Assembly: GCA_902774155.1 (NCBI GenBank)
Contig: CACYHF010000016.1
Span: 18,392 to 82,391 of the forward strand
Source: an uncultured Bacteroidia bacterium
Lineage (GTDB): Bacteria; Bacteroidota; Bacteroidia; Bacteroidales; UBA932
Direction of reading: 5' to 3'
Length of the DNA: 64,000 nucleotides
The notes beneath the pieces were generated by a model. It had not been told where the DNA came from and searched no databases. It saw only the letters and a list, made by a program, of their open reading frames with translations. Both the position numbers and the translations under genes were made by a program. This document shows positions 43,544 through 51,713 of the stretch, in pieces (position 1 is the first letter of the stretch; every line of letters begins with the position of its first letter).

Positions 43544-43741
43544 ATGACCAAATACCGTCTGCCGGAATATTTCGCAGATGATGTAGAAAAGAGATTGGCG
43601 GCTATGATGGCCGCCATTTGTTTTATTTCCCAAACCAATAATAATTTCAAGCAGGGTTACCGGGATGTCTTCCTGTTTGTTGCTTGTTGTTATATTGGAC
43701 TGCCTATCCTAGGGACAATCACCTGCTTCAAAAACATCTGA
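43544..43741 (+). CDS. Possible small membrane protein, 65 aa
   Basis: The ATG lies 4 nt after the preceding stop. The peptide begins MTKYRLPEYFADD and contains a hydrophobic C-terminal stretch (DVFLFVACCYIGLPILGTI) that could span the membrane. Against it, a terminator-like hairpin falls inside the ORF and its 3' end overlaps the convergent TIR-Sel1 gene. Weakly supported. Confidence 0.3.
   Translation: MTKYRLPEYFADDVEKRLAAMMAAICFISQTNNNFKQGYRDVFLFVACCYIGLPILGTITCFKNI
43596..43628 (+). terminator. Terminator-like hairpin
   Basis: TGGCGGC pairs with GCCGCCA around a TATGATG loop, followed by TTTGTTTTATTT. It would end the short transcript from promoter copy 5. Confidence 0.55.
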
Positions 43742-45175
43742 AACATCAATCTCCAAATTGTGTTTCCTTGCATATCGGTCCAGCATGGATTTGGCCTCCA
43801 CGCTTCCATAATAAGCCGCGTACTTAAGCCAGAAGAGGGCAGAAGAAATGTCTTGTTTCGTGCCCCGATGGTAATAATAGCTTTCCCCTATAAGGAATGC
43901 CGCCTCTATGTCCGGAGGGAAAAAAAGGCGATCCTCTTCTTTGGCAGAAAGCAGAAGATACTTGAGCGCCTTGGTGAAATCTCTCGCCACTCCTTTTCCA
44001 TAATAGTAGCATTTCCCAACAACGGACCTTATCGTCCGGATGTCAGCTCCTCCCAACTCTCCACCATTCTTCTTCCACCAGTCGAACGACTTCACGGGAG
44101 TACTGTCTGGAGCGGTTTGGCCCCACTTATCCAAACCCGAACAATCGAAAGAATGGAGGAAAGCTTTCAAGGCAGCATCGAGATTGACAACCGTTCCGTA
44201 TCCGTTCAGATAGCACTCCCCTATCAGGAACCAAGTGCGGGGAGGACACGCGACCGAGTCTGTGAGGATGTTCAGCCATCGGAAAGCGTCGTCGACATCC
44301 CTGTCGACAACGTTCCCGGTATACTTGTGCCTTGCCATCCACCATACAGCTTCCGGCAGGCCCGCTTGCGCCGCTTCCAGCATCCTTCCCAAGGCATAAT
44401 CCTTGTCGAATATCCTGTCGGGTGCGGTTCCGGCTCTTTCAATCGGTTGCCCTTGTTTTCCGAGTGACTGGTCCAACACCATGATCGCCAGCTGATACAT
44501 TGACCTTATATCTCCAGCAGCCGACGCTATCTCGTATAGACGGGCTTCCGAGTACTTATCCCTCTTTTTTACCTTTCCATCAACGACACTCAGAGCCATC
44601 TGTTCTGTCTCAACCTGTACCCTGTAGCTGTCCCATAAAGACCGCACGTCCAACTGGATCTTTGGGAATAGAGACGCTACGACCTTGCACACGGCAACGT
44701 CCCTACCCGATTCGTTGATCCTTATCCCTGTTATTTCCTTTCCTCCCATGCCAGCGTCCTGTCCTTTGAGTGCGAGAAGAGGGGGTGGGAAACATTGTTT
44801 ATCGGGGGCCGACGAGTATGGTTCTCCTTCGATAATGAAAGGAATGATGTCTTCAGCCCTGCCGGCATCGATGAAATGCTGAACTTCATCCCCAACCCAC
44901 TCGCTTTGAGCGGCGTGAGGAGAGCATATGACGACAAGTGAACGAGAGGAATCCAACCCCTCTTTAATTTTTCGAGAAAGAACTCCGCCTATAAGATCCG
45001 TCTTATCCATGAAGATCGGGCTGATAACCTCAGGAAGCTCCGGGTGCAATCGCAAAACCTCCTGCGGAAACCGGAACTTCTCTATCCTGCGCTGAAGCCA
45101 TTCGGCCCAATCTCCATCTACATTATTGTAGCAGATGAAAGCATAATATGTATAGGGACTCACTCTCGATGACAT
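43709..45175 (-). CDS. TIR-domain protein with Sel1-like repeats
   Basis: 488 aa. The TIR domain (about 8-150) starts YYAFICYNNVDGDWAEWL and keeps the catalytic Glu (SEWVGDEVQHF, Glu97), so enzymatic activity on NAD-like substrates is plausible. The C-terminal 280 residues hold Sel1-type helical repeats (ALGRMLEAAQAGLPEAVWWMARHKY, LIGECYLNGYGTVVNLDAAL, VVGKCYYYGKGVARDFTKAL, LIGESYYYHRGTKQDISSALFWL), which usually bind proteins. It is the only island gene on the minus strand. Its ATG comes 4 nt after a TATATTTG element, suggesting a leaderless mRNA from a housekeeping-type promoter and not from the island promoter. Confidence 0.9.
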   Translation of the reverse strand: MSSRVSPYTYYAFICYNNVDGDWAEWLQRRIEKFRFPQEVLRLHPELPEVISPIFMDKTDLIGGVLSRKIKEGLDSSRSLVVICSPHAAQSEWVGDEVQHFIDAGRAEDIIPFIIEGEPYSSAPDKQCFPPPLLALKGQDAGMGGKEITGIRINESGRDVAVCKVVASLFPKIQLDVRSLWDSYRVQVETEQMALSVVDGKVKKRDKYSEARLYEIASAAGDIRSMYQLAIMVLDQSLGKQGQPIERAGTAPDRIFDKDYALGRMLEAAQAGLPEAVWWMARHKYTGNVVDRDVDDAFRWLNILTDSVACPPRTWFLIGECYLNGYGTVVNLDAALKAFLHSFDCSGLDKWGQTAPDSTPVKSFDWWKKNGGELGGADIRTIRSVVGKCYYYGKGVARDFTKALKYLLLSAKEEDRLFFPPDIEAAFLIGESYYYHRGTKQDISSALFWLKYAAYYGSVEAKSMLDRYARKHNLEIDVSDVFEAGDCP

Positions 45176-45179
45176 ACTG

Positions 45180-45187
45180 CAAATATA
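45180..45187 (-). promoter_or_regulatory. -7 element of the TIR-Sel1 gene
   Basis: The reverse strand reads TATATTTG, then CAGT, then the ATG. No clear -33 TTG. Confidence 0.5.
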
Positions 45188-45246
45188 CGAAATTTTCTCG
45201 TCGGCATATGGGATTTCGAACTCGACGATAAGATTGTATCATATTT

Positions 45247-45283
45247 GGTAGAAATGAACAGATCTGCTTTCTTTTCCTATGAA
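45247..45283 (+). promoter_or_regulatory. Island promoter element, copy 6
   Basis: GGTAGAAA, 13 nt, TTTCTTT, 4 nt, ATGAA. It drives the DnaE-like gene, which starts 62 nt downstream. Confidence 0.72.
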
Positions 45284-45345
45284 AGGCCAAAAATCCAAAG
45301 AGCAGATTATCGCCGCAGCAGCATAAACCCTTTAATTTCACCTGT

Positions 45346-47409
45346 ATGTCCTTTGTCCATCTTCATGTCCTCACGGAATACTCCTTTCTGGAAGCCACCT
45401 GCACCAACGAAACTCTTTTAAGCAAAGCCTACAAACTGGGTATGAGCGCGATTGCCATCACCGACCACGTCTCCCTGGCCGGTGTTCCCTCCTTCCTGAA
45501 GCAGGCACGTCAATACCCGTCTGTTAAGCCCATTATCGGTTGCGAAATATTGGTGGACAGTGATGGCCGGGCGAGGCATCTTCTCCTGTTGGCAAAGAAC
45601 CTCGATGGCTACCGGAACCTTGTGAGGATCGTTTCCGAGGCGCATATCGGCAATGCAGATACCCGCGAAGAGCCCTGCATTGGACGTGCAGTCCTCCAGC
45701 GTTTCCGGGACGGCCTTATCTGCTGTTCCGCCTGTTTCAATGGCGAAATATCGGCCCGTCTTCTCGATGGAGATGCCGATGCCGCAGAAGAAGCCCTCCG
45801 ATGGTATAAAGCTGTTTTCGGGGACGATTTTTACCTGGAGGTCGTGAGACATCGGACTAAGAAAGACGAATGCCACGATGCGTTATTCCGCCTGGCCGAT
45901 AAACACAGCGTCAAGATTGTTGCAACCAATGACGTTCATTTCGTTGACAAAAAGGACGTCGCGATGCAGACAGGTCAGGAGTACTTGAAAAGTGAGAGCG
46001 AAATGCGTCGTCTCTTCCCGGACCATCCGGAAGTCATTGACAACACCTTGGATGTGGCCGGGAAAATCGAGACTTATGATATCCGCCAGAACGAGATTGA
46101 ACTTCCGGAATTCGTTCTACCTAAAAAAGAACTTAAAAAAGATGGATACCTTCGTCAACTTGCTTTCAAAGGAGCGAAGAAGATCTACGGGAAACGTCTC
46201 CCGGAAGATGTTAAGAAACGCCTAGAACACGAACTGAAGGTCATCTCCAGAGAAGGCTTCACGGACCTCTTCCTCATCGTCTGGGACTATGTAAAATGGG
46301 CTCGCCAAAATGGTATTTTCGTAGGTCCCGGTCGCGGGCGTTCCCCGGGGAGCCTCATCCTGTACTGCCTCGGCGTCACCGATGTGGACCCCATCCGTCA
46401 CGGCCTTCTTTTCGAGCGCTTCATAAACCCTGAAACTCCGTCTTTCCCGGATATAGACGTAGATATAGACGCGTCGGACTGGCACCGCGTTTTCGAATAT
46501 CTTTCTCAAAAATACGGAGAGGATCATGTGGGGTTCGTGACCGCATACGGATCCATTCCTCCGCAAGATATCCTCCGCAAAAGGGCTGTTCACGCCTGTC
46601 GGATTGTCCTGGGGCAGAAGCCGCTCTGTGAATACTTACCCCTTAACACCTGTACGTACAAGGTTAACGGACGACACTACCCGGTTTCGCAGTTCTCTGC
46701 CACAGACTGCGACGGGACCGGGGTGGTTCCTTTGGACATCATCGGCCTGAAGGATCTGACTCATATGGATTATTGCCTCCGTCTTGTCAAGGAGCGCTAT
46801 GGGGAAGAGATTGACATCAGGGCTATTCCTCAGGACGACCCGGAGACCTTCGCCCTTTACGCTCGCGGAGACATGGACGGGATCTTCCATTGTGATGATC
46901 CGGATGTAAAAACTATGCTCCGCATCATGAGACCAGACCGTCTGGAGGACCTGATGATAGTGGAAGCACTCCGGCAAGAGATTGGCCTGAACAGTTTCCC
47001 CAAGGCCGTTTCCGTAAAAAGAGGACGAGCAATTCCAGGCACGGGTATCCCCGAGGCGGATGACATCCTCGCAGAAACCTACGGTCTCACCCTCTATCAG
47101 GAGCAGGTAATGATTATGACCCAGATAGTAGCGGGATTCTCGCCGGAGTCCTCGGATTTCCTGCGAAGGGCTTTGGCTCGCAATGACCTTTGGAAGCTGG
47201 AGGACAACCATCGTGTTTTTATTTTAGGGGGACTCCTGAAAGGAGCAGATCCCGATGCGCTAGAGGCCCTCTGGTCTTCCTGGATCTCTGCCAAGCAACG
47301 GCTGTTTAACAAATCCCACGCTGCTTGTTATGCCCTCCTGAGCTACCGGACCGCTTGGTTGAAAGCACATTATCCGGAAGAGTTCGAGGAAACGGCCGAA
47401 TGCGTATGA
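45346..47409 (+). CDS. Shortened DnaE-like DNA polymerase III alpha subunit
   Basis: 687 aa against about 1000-1160 in normal DnaE. The PHP domain (about 1-200) reads HLHVLTEYS, where the third His of HLHVHTEYS is Leu, so metal binding may be weakened. The palm keeps GPGRGRSPGSL, the catalytic pair in PDIDVDID (Asp369, Asp371) and the third Asp in DIIGLKDL (Asp464). The fingers region ends FNKSHAACYALLSYRTAWLKAHYP, and the protein stops there, lacking the C-terminal helix-hairpin-helix, OB fold and clamp- and tau-binding parts. Promoter copy 6 precedes it and copy 7 starts 15 nt after its stop, so the shortness looks native. It may be a specialised, non-processive polymerase. Confidence 0.88.
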   Translation: MSFVHLHVLTEYSFLEATCTNETLLSKAYKLGMSAIAITDHVSLAGVPSFLKQARQYPSVKPIIGCEILVDSDGRARHLLLLAKNLDGYRNLVRIVSEAHIGNADTREEPCIGRAVLQRFRDGLICCSACFNGEISARLLDGDADAAEEALRWYKAVFGDDFYLEVVRHRTKKDECHDALFRLADKHSVKIVATNDVHFVDKKDVAMQTGQEYLKSESEMRRLFPDHPEVIDNTLDVAGKIETYDIRQNEIELPEFVLPKKELKKDGYLRQLAFKGAKKIYGKRLPEDVKKRLEHELKVISREGFTDLFLIVWDYVKWARQNGIFVGPGRGRSPGSLILYCLGVTDVDPIRHGLLFERFINPETPSFPDIDVDIDASDWHRVFEYLSQKYGEDHVGFVTAYGSIPPQDILRKRAVHACRIVLGQKPLCEYLPLNTCTYKVNGRHYPVSQFSATDCDGTGVVPLDIIGLKDLTHMDYCLRLVKERYGEEIDIRAIPQDDPETFALYARGDMDGIFHCDDPDVKTMLRIMRPDRLEDLMIVEALRQEIGLNSFPKAVSVKRGRAIPGTGIPEADDILAETYGLTLYQEQVMIMTQIVAGFSPESSDFLRRALARNDLWKLEDNHRVFILGGLLKGADPDALEALWSSWISAKQRLFNKSHAACYALLSYRTAWLKAHYPEEFEETAECV

Positions 47410-47424
47410 AAAGATTATTGAATC

Positions 47425-47461
47425 GGTAGATTCCTGCAGATTTGATTTCTATATAGTTGAA
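47425..47461 (+). promoter_or_regulatory. Island promoter element, copy 7
   Basis: GGTAGATT, 13 nt, TTTCTAT, 4 nt, TTGAA. It heads the six-gene unit from the PEGA lipoprotein to the last WG-repeat protein. Confidence 0.8.
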
Positions 47462-47481
47462 ATGATTAAATGATTACCGCT

Positions 47482-47925
47482 ATGAAATGCCCGTCTTTTG
47501 TTTTATTCTTCGCCTTCGCTGTAACCGTCATCATTGGACTTAGCAGCTGCACGAATACATTCTCCCTGGGCGGATTCCATGCTTACCAAGATACGGAATC
47601 CGAGTACAACTGGAAGTTTAACCGACGCCTTGACCCTAACAAGTACGACTACATCCTGACCGGAGCGCCGGAGCCTACGCCTGTGACCGGAATCCTGAAA
47701 GTTGACTCGGTCCCCCGGGGTGCACGCATCTATCTGGACGGAAAGAAGACCGGACTTATCACCCCTGCCACAATAGAGGGAATTACCGAGGGAAAGCATC
47801 ATGTTTCCGTCGAGATGAAAGGGACGCGCGTACGCAACACCTGGTATCACATGGGAACCGGCACATACTCCATCCTCTTCAACTTTTATAGTGACGGCAT
47901 ACCCTTCGTTTCGGAAAGACCCTAA
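47482..47925 (+). CDS. PEGA-domain lipoprotein
   Basis: 147 aa from the ATG beginning MKCPS; an in-frame ATG 12 nt earlier is also possible. Lipobox GLSSC is followed by a linker and a PEGA domain (about 75-120: GILKVDSVPRGARIYLDGKKTG, then ITEGKHHVSVEMKG). PEGA domains are surface-layer-type beta modules, often in signalling proteins. It is the first gene after promoter copy 7, 6 nt before the CAP-vWA gene, so it may be an envelope partner of the kinase-phosphatase system downstream. Confidence 0.82.
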   Translation: MKCPSFVLFFAFAVTVIIGLSSCTNTFSLGGFHAYQDTESEYNWKFNRRLDPNKYDYILTGAPEPTPVTGILKVDSVPRGARIYLDGKKTGLITPATIEGITEGKHHVSVEMKGTRVRNTWYHMGTGTYSILFNFYSDGIPFVSERP

Positions 47926-47931
47926 ACAAAT

Positions 47932-49317
47932 ATGGAACAGCGCATTTTAAACAACCCGGATTTTCAAAGGAGTCTCGATGATTCCTTTACAGACACCGCC
48001 ATCCTGGATGCCGCCATCCTGGCCGTGACCAACATACAGCGCAAAAAGCATGGCCTGAAACCCTTCTCCTTTCATCCCAAGCTCCGCGAGATGGCTCTTC
48101 TCCACTCCGAACAGATGCGCCTTCACCATTTCTTCGACCATGAGAACCCCTTTGACTCCCGCTACCACACACTTACAGATCGCTTGAATAAAGTGAAAGA
48201 CAAGAACTTCGGTGGTTTCCTGACCTATGGAGAGAATCTTGCCCAGTACCCGACACTCAAAGGAAGTCTCACCTTCACCGTACGATACGACAGCCACGGA
48301 AATCCGCACTGCTATGACTTGAATGGATCTGAGATGCGTCCTTATACCTGTCTGGAATACGCCAAGGTGGTCGTAGAAGGATGGATGCACTCTCCGGGAC
48401 ACCGGGCCAATATCCTTAACCCTAAATTCGAATATCTGGGCTGCGGCTCGGTCCTGTTCCAAGAGATGGATGCCGCCATACCCATCAATTACTACAATCT
48501 CACCCAGAATTTCGGGGGAGGTGAAATTAGAAAGACTAACGCCTGTGGAGATGATTTAACCCCCCGCCCCACAGTTTCTATCCATAACGCCTTTGGGGGC
48601 TTGGCAACTAAAAACAAAAGTATTATGAAAAACGATTATGCAAACGAAACCATCATGGAAGGTGGTTATGCCCCTGAAAACGGCGAGGAGAAGACCCTCT
48701 GTATCCTTGAATTGGATCACTCCGGCTCGATGAGTGGCGTGGATTCCAGCGGCGAGTCCAAGATGAAACAACTCAACGATGGTTGCCAGCAGCTTTACGA
48801 TGACATCCTTGCCGACGAGCGGCTCTCCCAGATGCTTGAAATTGCCATCGTTTCCTTCAATCACCGTGTCCGTGTTGAACAAAACCCCGCACTGGTGCAG
48901 GACTTTACGATGCCGACTCTTACGGCTGAAGGTGGCACCAACCTGGTCGATGGCGTTCGTCAGGGAATCCAGCTGGGGGAAGAGAGGAAGGACTACTATA
49001 AGAAGCATGGCAACCCTTACAAGTGTATTCTCCACTTTCCTATCACTGATGGCCAGGCTAATGTCAGCCCCCTCATCGAACTGGTGAAGGAAGGCACCGC
49101 CCAAAAGCACTTTCATATCATCCCCATTGCAATCGGCGACGATGCCGATATGGATGCGCTCAACAAGATTGCCTCCAACCGCGCTTTCAAGATCAAGGAT
49201 GGTCACATCAGTTCCTTCTTCGTATGGCTTTCCAACAGCCTTGGTACTATTGCGAACGCTGCTCCCGGCAGCGAAGTCACACTCGAGAATCCTTACGAGA
49301 CCTTTGCTGTAAACTAA
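47932..49317 (+). CDS. CAP-domain and TerY-type von Willebrand A protein
   Basis: 461 aa. Residues about 20-205 form a CAP/SCP domain (NIQRKKHGLKPF, the HFFDHENPFD and YGENLAQ motifs, MHSPGHRANIL, ending NLTQNFGGG). Residues about 245-440 form a vWA domain with an intact MIDAS: ELDHSGSMSG, the Thr of EGGTNLVDG and TDGQAN. CAP domains are normally secreted, yet there is no signal peptide here. The linker (about 205-232) is encoded by intergenic-looking DNA and ends at a good start context (AAAACAAAAG before ATG 48625), so the vWA part may also be made separately. With the PP2C and kinase genes downstream it forms a TerY-P-like triad. Confidence 0.88.
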   Translation: MEQRILNNPDFQRSLDDSFTDTAILDAAILAVTNIQRKKHGLKPFSFHPKLREMALLHSEQMRLHHFFDHENPFDSRYHTLTDRLNKVKDKNFGGFLTYGENLAQYPTLKGSLTFTVRYDSHGNPHCYDLNGSEMRPYTCLEYAKVVVEGWMHSPGHRANILNPKFEYLGCGSVLFQEMDAAIPINYYNLTQNFGGGEIRKTNACGDDLTPRPTVSIHNAFGGLATKNKSIMKNDYANETIMEGGYAPENGEEKTLCILELDHSGSMSGVDSSGESKMKQLNDGCQQLYDDILADERLSQMLEIAIVSFNHRVRVEQNPALVQDFTMPTLTAEGGTNLVDGVRQGIQLGEERKDYYKKHGNPYKCILHFPITDGQANVSPLIELVKEGTAQKHFHIIPIAIGDDADMDALNKIASNRAFKIKDGHISSFFVWLSNSLGTIANAAPGSEVTLENPYETFAVN

Positions 49318-49331
49318 TCGTTAGTTTCTTT

Positions 49332-49369
49332 TTCCCCGGGAGGTCCCTCCCATAGGCCCTCCCGGGAAA
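49332..49369. other. GC-rich hairpin between vWA and PP2C genes
   Basis: TTTTCCCCGGGAGG pairs with CCTCCCGGGAAAA (one bulged C) around a loop of about 12 nt. No T tract follows, so it may be a partial terminator or an mRNA processing element setting the ratio of vWA to phosphatase and kinase. Confidence 0.55.
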
Positions 49370-49407
49370 ATCTTCCCCCAATACTGAACCGAATAAAACT
49401 ATATTAT

Positions 49408-50451
49408 ATGAACACCCCCGTTTACCTGTTCACCGTACTGCTTTTTGAATTGTTCATGGTCCTGATGCAGGCCTCCAGCGTTAGGAACACCTATGCTGGC
49501 TGGAGAGACATCGTCAAGGCCGACGATGTCCCGGAGGCCCCTCCCGTTCCGGAGGAGAAAGCTGCGATAGAACCTAATGTTCGCAAATGCAGTCATCTTA
49601 ACACCGGGTCCCTTATCGTGAACGCGCTCTCCATCCAGGGCCGGGGCCACCTTCAGAACGGCACGCCATGCCAAGACTGTCACCACATAGAGACCCTCGA
49701 TGAAGGCCTGTTCCTTGCCGTGGTTTCAGACGGGGCCGGTAGCAAGGAAAATGCCGAAACCGGTTCCCAGATAGTATGTGAAAAGTGCGCCGAGCATTTA
49801 AAAGACGCGCTCAAGAGACTCGGATGGGACTCACTGGTCTGTTCCTGGGATGGTGTCTTCCGGAAAGTCGTCGAACTGATCCAATTAGACCTCGCCGCTT
49901 TCGCCAAGAATAATGAAGGCATAAGCTTCGACTCGCTGGCCGCTACCCTTATGGTCCTTGTCATCGGCCCAGGTAAATCTCTTTTCGGCCATGTGGGAGA
50001 TGGACGGGCCGGCATCCTCACCGACGATGGCTGGCGGGCCATCCTGACTCCCCACAAAGGAGCTGAAGCCAACCAGACCGTCTTCGTCACCAACGATGTT
50101 CTTGCCCCCGGGCTCACCCTGTCTGGTGTTCCTGTGCCGGAAACGATGATCATCGACAATCCAGTTTCCGCATTCGCGATGATGACCGACGGTTGCGAGA
50201 ATGGCTTATGGATGACAAGCAGGAAAGAAGACCTCCCGGACGGAGATTTCCGCCATATCCCCCTGAATCATCCATTCGTTCCGGCTCTTGATGACATCCT
50301 TGGACGCCTTTCTGGCTGCCAGGATGAAGAGGAATGCGCTGAACTCCTGTACAGGATTGTCACCCGTTATAATCGCCCCTTGCAGAACGAGCATGACGAC
50401 AAGACGCTTTGCATCGGCTTCACGCCGATAAAGGAAAAAGACAATAAATAA
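49408..50451 (+). CDS. PP2C-family protein phosphatase
   Basis: 347 aa. A hydrophobic N-terminal segment (VYLFTVLLFELFMVLM) may anchor it in the membrane. The PP2C core (about 72-340) has the metal-binding motifs VSDGAGS, GHVGDGR, MMTDGCE and HDDKTLCIGF, so it should be active on phospho-Ser/Thr. It lies between the vWA gene and the kinase gene (11 nt before the latter). This order matches TerY-P triads, where the phosphatase and kinase act in opposition on shared targets. Confidence 0.9.
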   Translation: MNTPVYLFTVLLFELFMVLMQASSVRNTYAGWRDIVKADDVPEAPPVPEEKAAIEPNVRKCSHLNTGSLIVNALSIQGRGHLQNGTPCQDCHHIETLDEGLFLAVVSDGAGSKENAETGSQIVCEKCAEHLKDALKRLGWDSLVCSWDGVFRKVVELIQLDLAAFAKNNEGISFDSLAATLMVLVIGPGKSLFGHVGDGRAGILTDDGWRAILTPHKGAEANQTVFVTNDVLAPGLTLSGVPVPETMIIDNPVSAFAMMTDGCENGLWMTSRKEDLPDGDFRHIPLNHPFVPALDDILGRLSGCQDEEECAELLYRIVTRYNRPLQNEHDDKTLCIGFTPIKEKDNK

Positions 50452-50462
50452 TAAAGAAAACT

Positions 50463-51689
50463 ATGATACTGTATCGAAAGGTCATCCATCCTGACCGGAA
50501 AATAAGCTATGAAATGATGGAGCTTGTCGACACTCCTATCAGCTCGGGTGGCGAGGGCGGTGTCTTCCGCCTGGCCGGTAAGGATTGGTGGCCCGTCCGT
50601 TACGGGAACAAGGAGGTTCATAAAAGAGCCTGCGCCAAGATTTACAACAAGGCGTTTCTGGACAAGCACGAGAAAGAACTGGAGAAAAAGCTCTTCTTTA
50701 TGATTGACAAGTCTAACCGCCCTCTCCACCTGGACGACGGGGCAGGCGGCCTTATTCAGATCTGTTATCCTTTCGCTCTCCTATATAATGCGCCCAACGG
50801 CCGTTTCGTTGGTTTTTTGATGTATTTCGCATTGGAGGGCAGCGCCCCGCTGACGTGTCTTTCGGTTGACCGTTCGCCTCAGTATTACAAGAAACTTCGC
50901 GAGATAGGCAAGCTGGACCATACCTCCTGGGATCTCTTCGTTAAGTTTCGTTTCCCGGACGGAACGCATACGGCAAGCAATCGCTACGTTATTCTTTTTA
51001 ATATCGCAAGTGTTATCAGTCGTCTTCACGAAACCGGGAAGTATGTCATCGTTGACATGAAACCCGACAACTTTTTGATTTCACTTAATGGCGGCGTCTC
51101 GCTTGTAGATGTCAATTCCGTGCAGGTTTCCTCTGGCAGGACATGCTTTAAATCCCTGGTAACAACCCCGAATTACATCGCTCCCGAGATGCAGAAGAAC
51201 CCGCAGGGTAAAAAAACGGTCGCCTTCGATCTCTTCAACCTTGCCGTAATCTTCTATCAGGTCCTTACGGGGACGCACCCTTTCAGCTATTCAATCAAAG
51301 GAGGGGCCATGAACCAGGGAACCTCCATCCAGGAGCATATCTATAGCGGGAAGTTCGCCTGCGGGAAGAGTCGTAAACACTTCATCCTTCCTCAACAGCA
51401 TCAGCGCTACGACAACCTCCCGGATAGTATCAAGCAGCTGTTCATCCGGGCTTTTGAAGGCGCAGCCAGAAGCCGTCCCTCGGCCCGTGAGTGGATGGAT
51501 GTCCTCAGGCCGATTGTGAAAGCGACGAACGCATTCCATTCCAATACGCCGATCCGAACAACGGCGCCACCGCCGCCGAAGCGCCACGCCCTCTTCGCCT
51601 GGAAGAAAGCCTGTCCCATTTGCGGAGTCCCTTATCTGGATCCTGACACATCCCGTTATTGTTACAACTGCGGCACAGAACGAAAATAA
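50463..51689 (+). CDS. Serine/threonine protein kinase with C-terminal zinc ribbon
   Basis: 408 aa. Kinase features: a Gly-rich loop (SSGGEGGVFRL), the Lys in RACAKIYNK, the catalytic loop VDMKPDNFL (Asp, Lys and Asn kept; HRD is VDM), DVN in place of DFG, and an APE-like sequence (NYIAPEMQ). The C-terminus has a Pro-rich hinge (TTAPPPPKR) and a zinc ribbon (CPICG and CYNCG). It belongs to the kinase type linked to TerY-like vWA and PP2C genes. Targets are unknown; the AAA+ ATPase, TIR proteins or sigma-like factor are candidates. No membrane segment. Confidence 0.9.
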   Translation: MILYRKVIHPDRKISYEMMELVDTPISSGGEGGVFRLAGKDWWPVRYGNKEVHKRACAKIYNKAFLDKHEKELEKKLFFMIDKSNRPLHLDDGAGGLIQICYPFALLYNAPNGRFVGFLMYFALEGSAPLTCLSVDRSPQYYKKLREIGKLDHTSWDLFVKFRFPDGTHTASNRYVILFNIASVISRLHETGKYVIVDMKPDNFLISLNGGVSLVDVNSVQVSSGRTCFKSLVTTPNYIAPEMQKNPQGKKTVAFDLFNLAVIFYQVLTGTHPFSYSIKGGAMNQGTSIQEHIYSGKFACGKSRKHFILPQQHQRYDNLPDSIKQLFIRAFEGAARSRPSAREWMDVLRPIVKATNAFHSNTPIRTTAPPPPKRHALFAWKKACPICGVPYLDPDTSRYCYNCGTERK

Positions 51690-51713
51690 GTTAACCCTCA
51701 AAATGATAGTCTT

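Noticed and set aside
45346-47409. DnaE-like gene as a truncated pseudogene
   Set aside because: No remnant of the missing C-terminal part follows; an intact island promoter starts 15 nt after the stop, and the catalytic residues are kept.
48541-48590. An extra island promoter inside the CAP-vWA gene, because TTTCTAT occurs at 48575
   Set aside because: There is no GGTAGATT-like block 13 nt upstream and no DTGAA block downstream.
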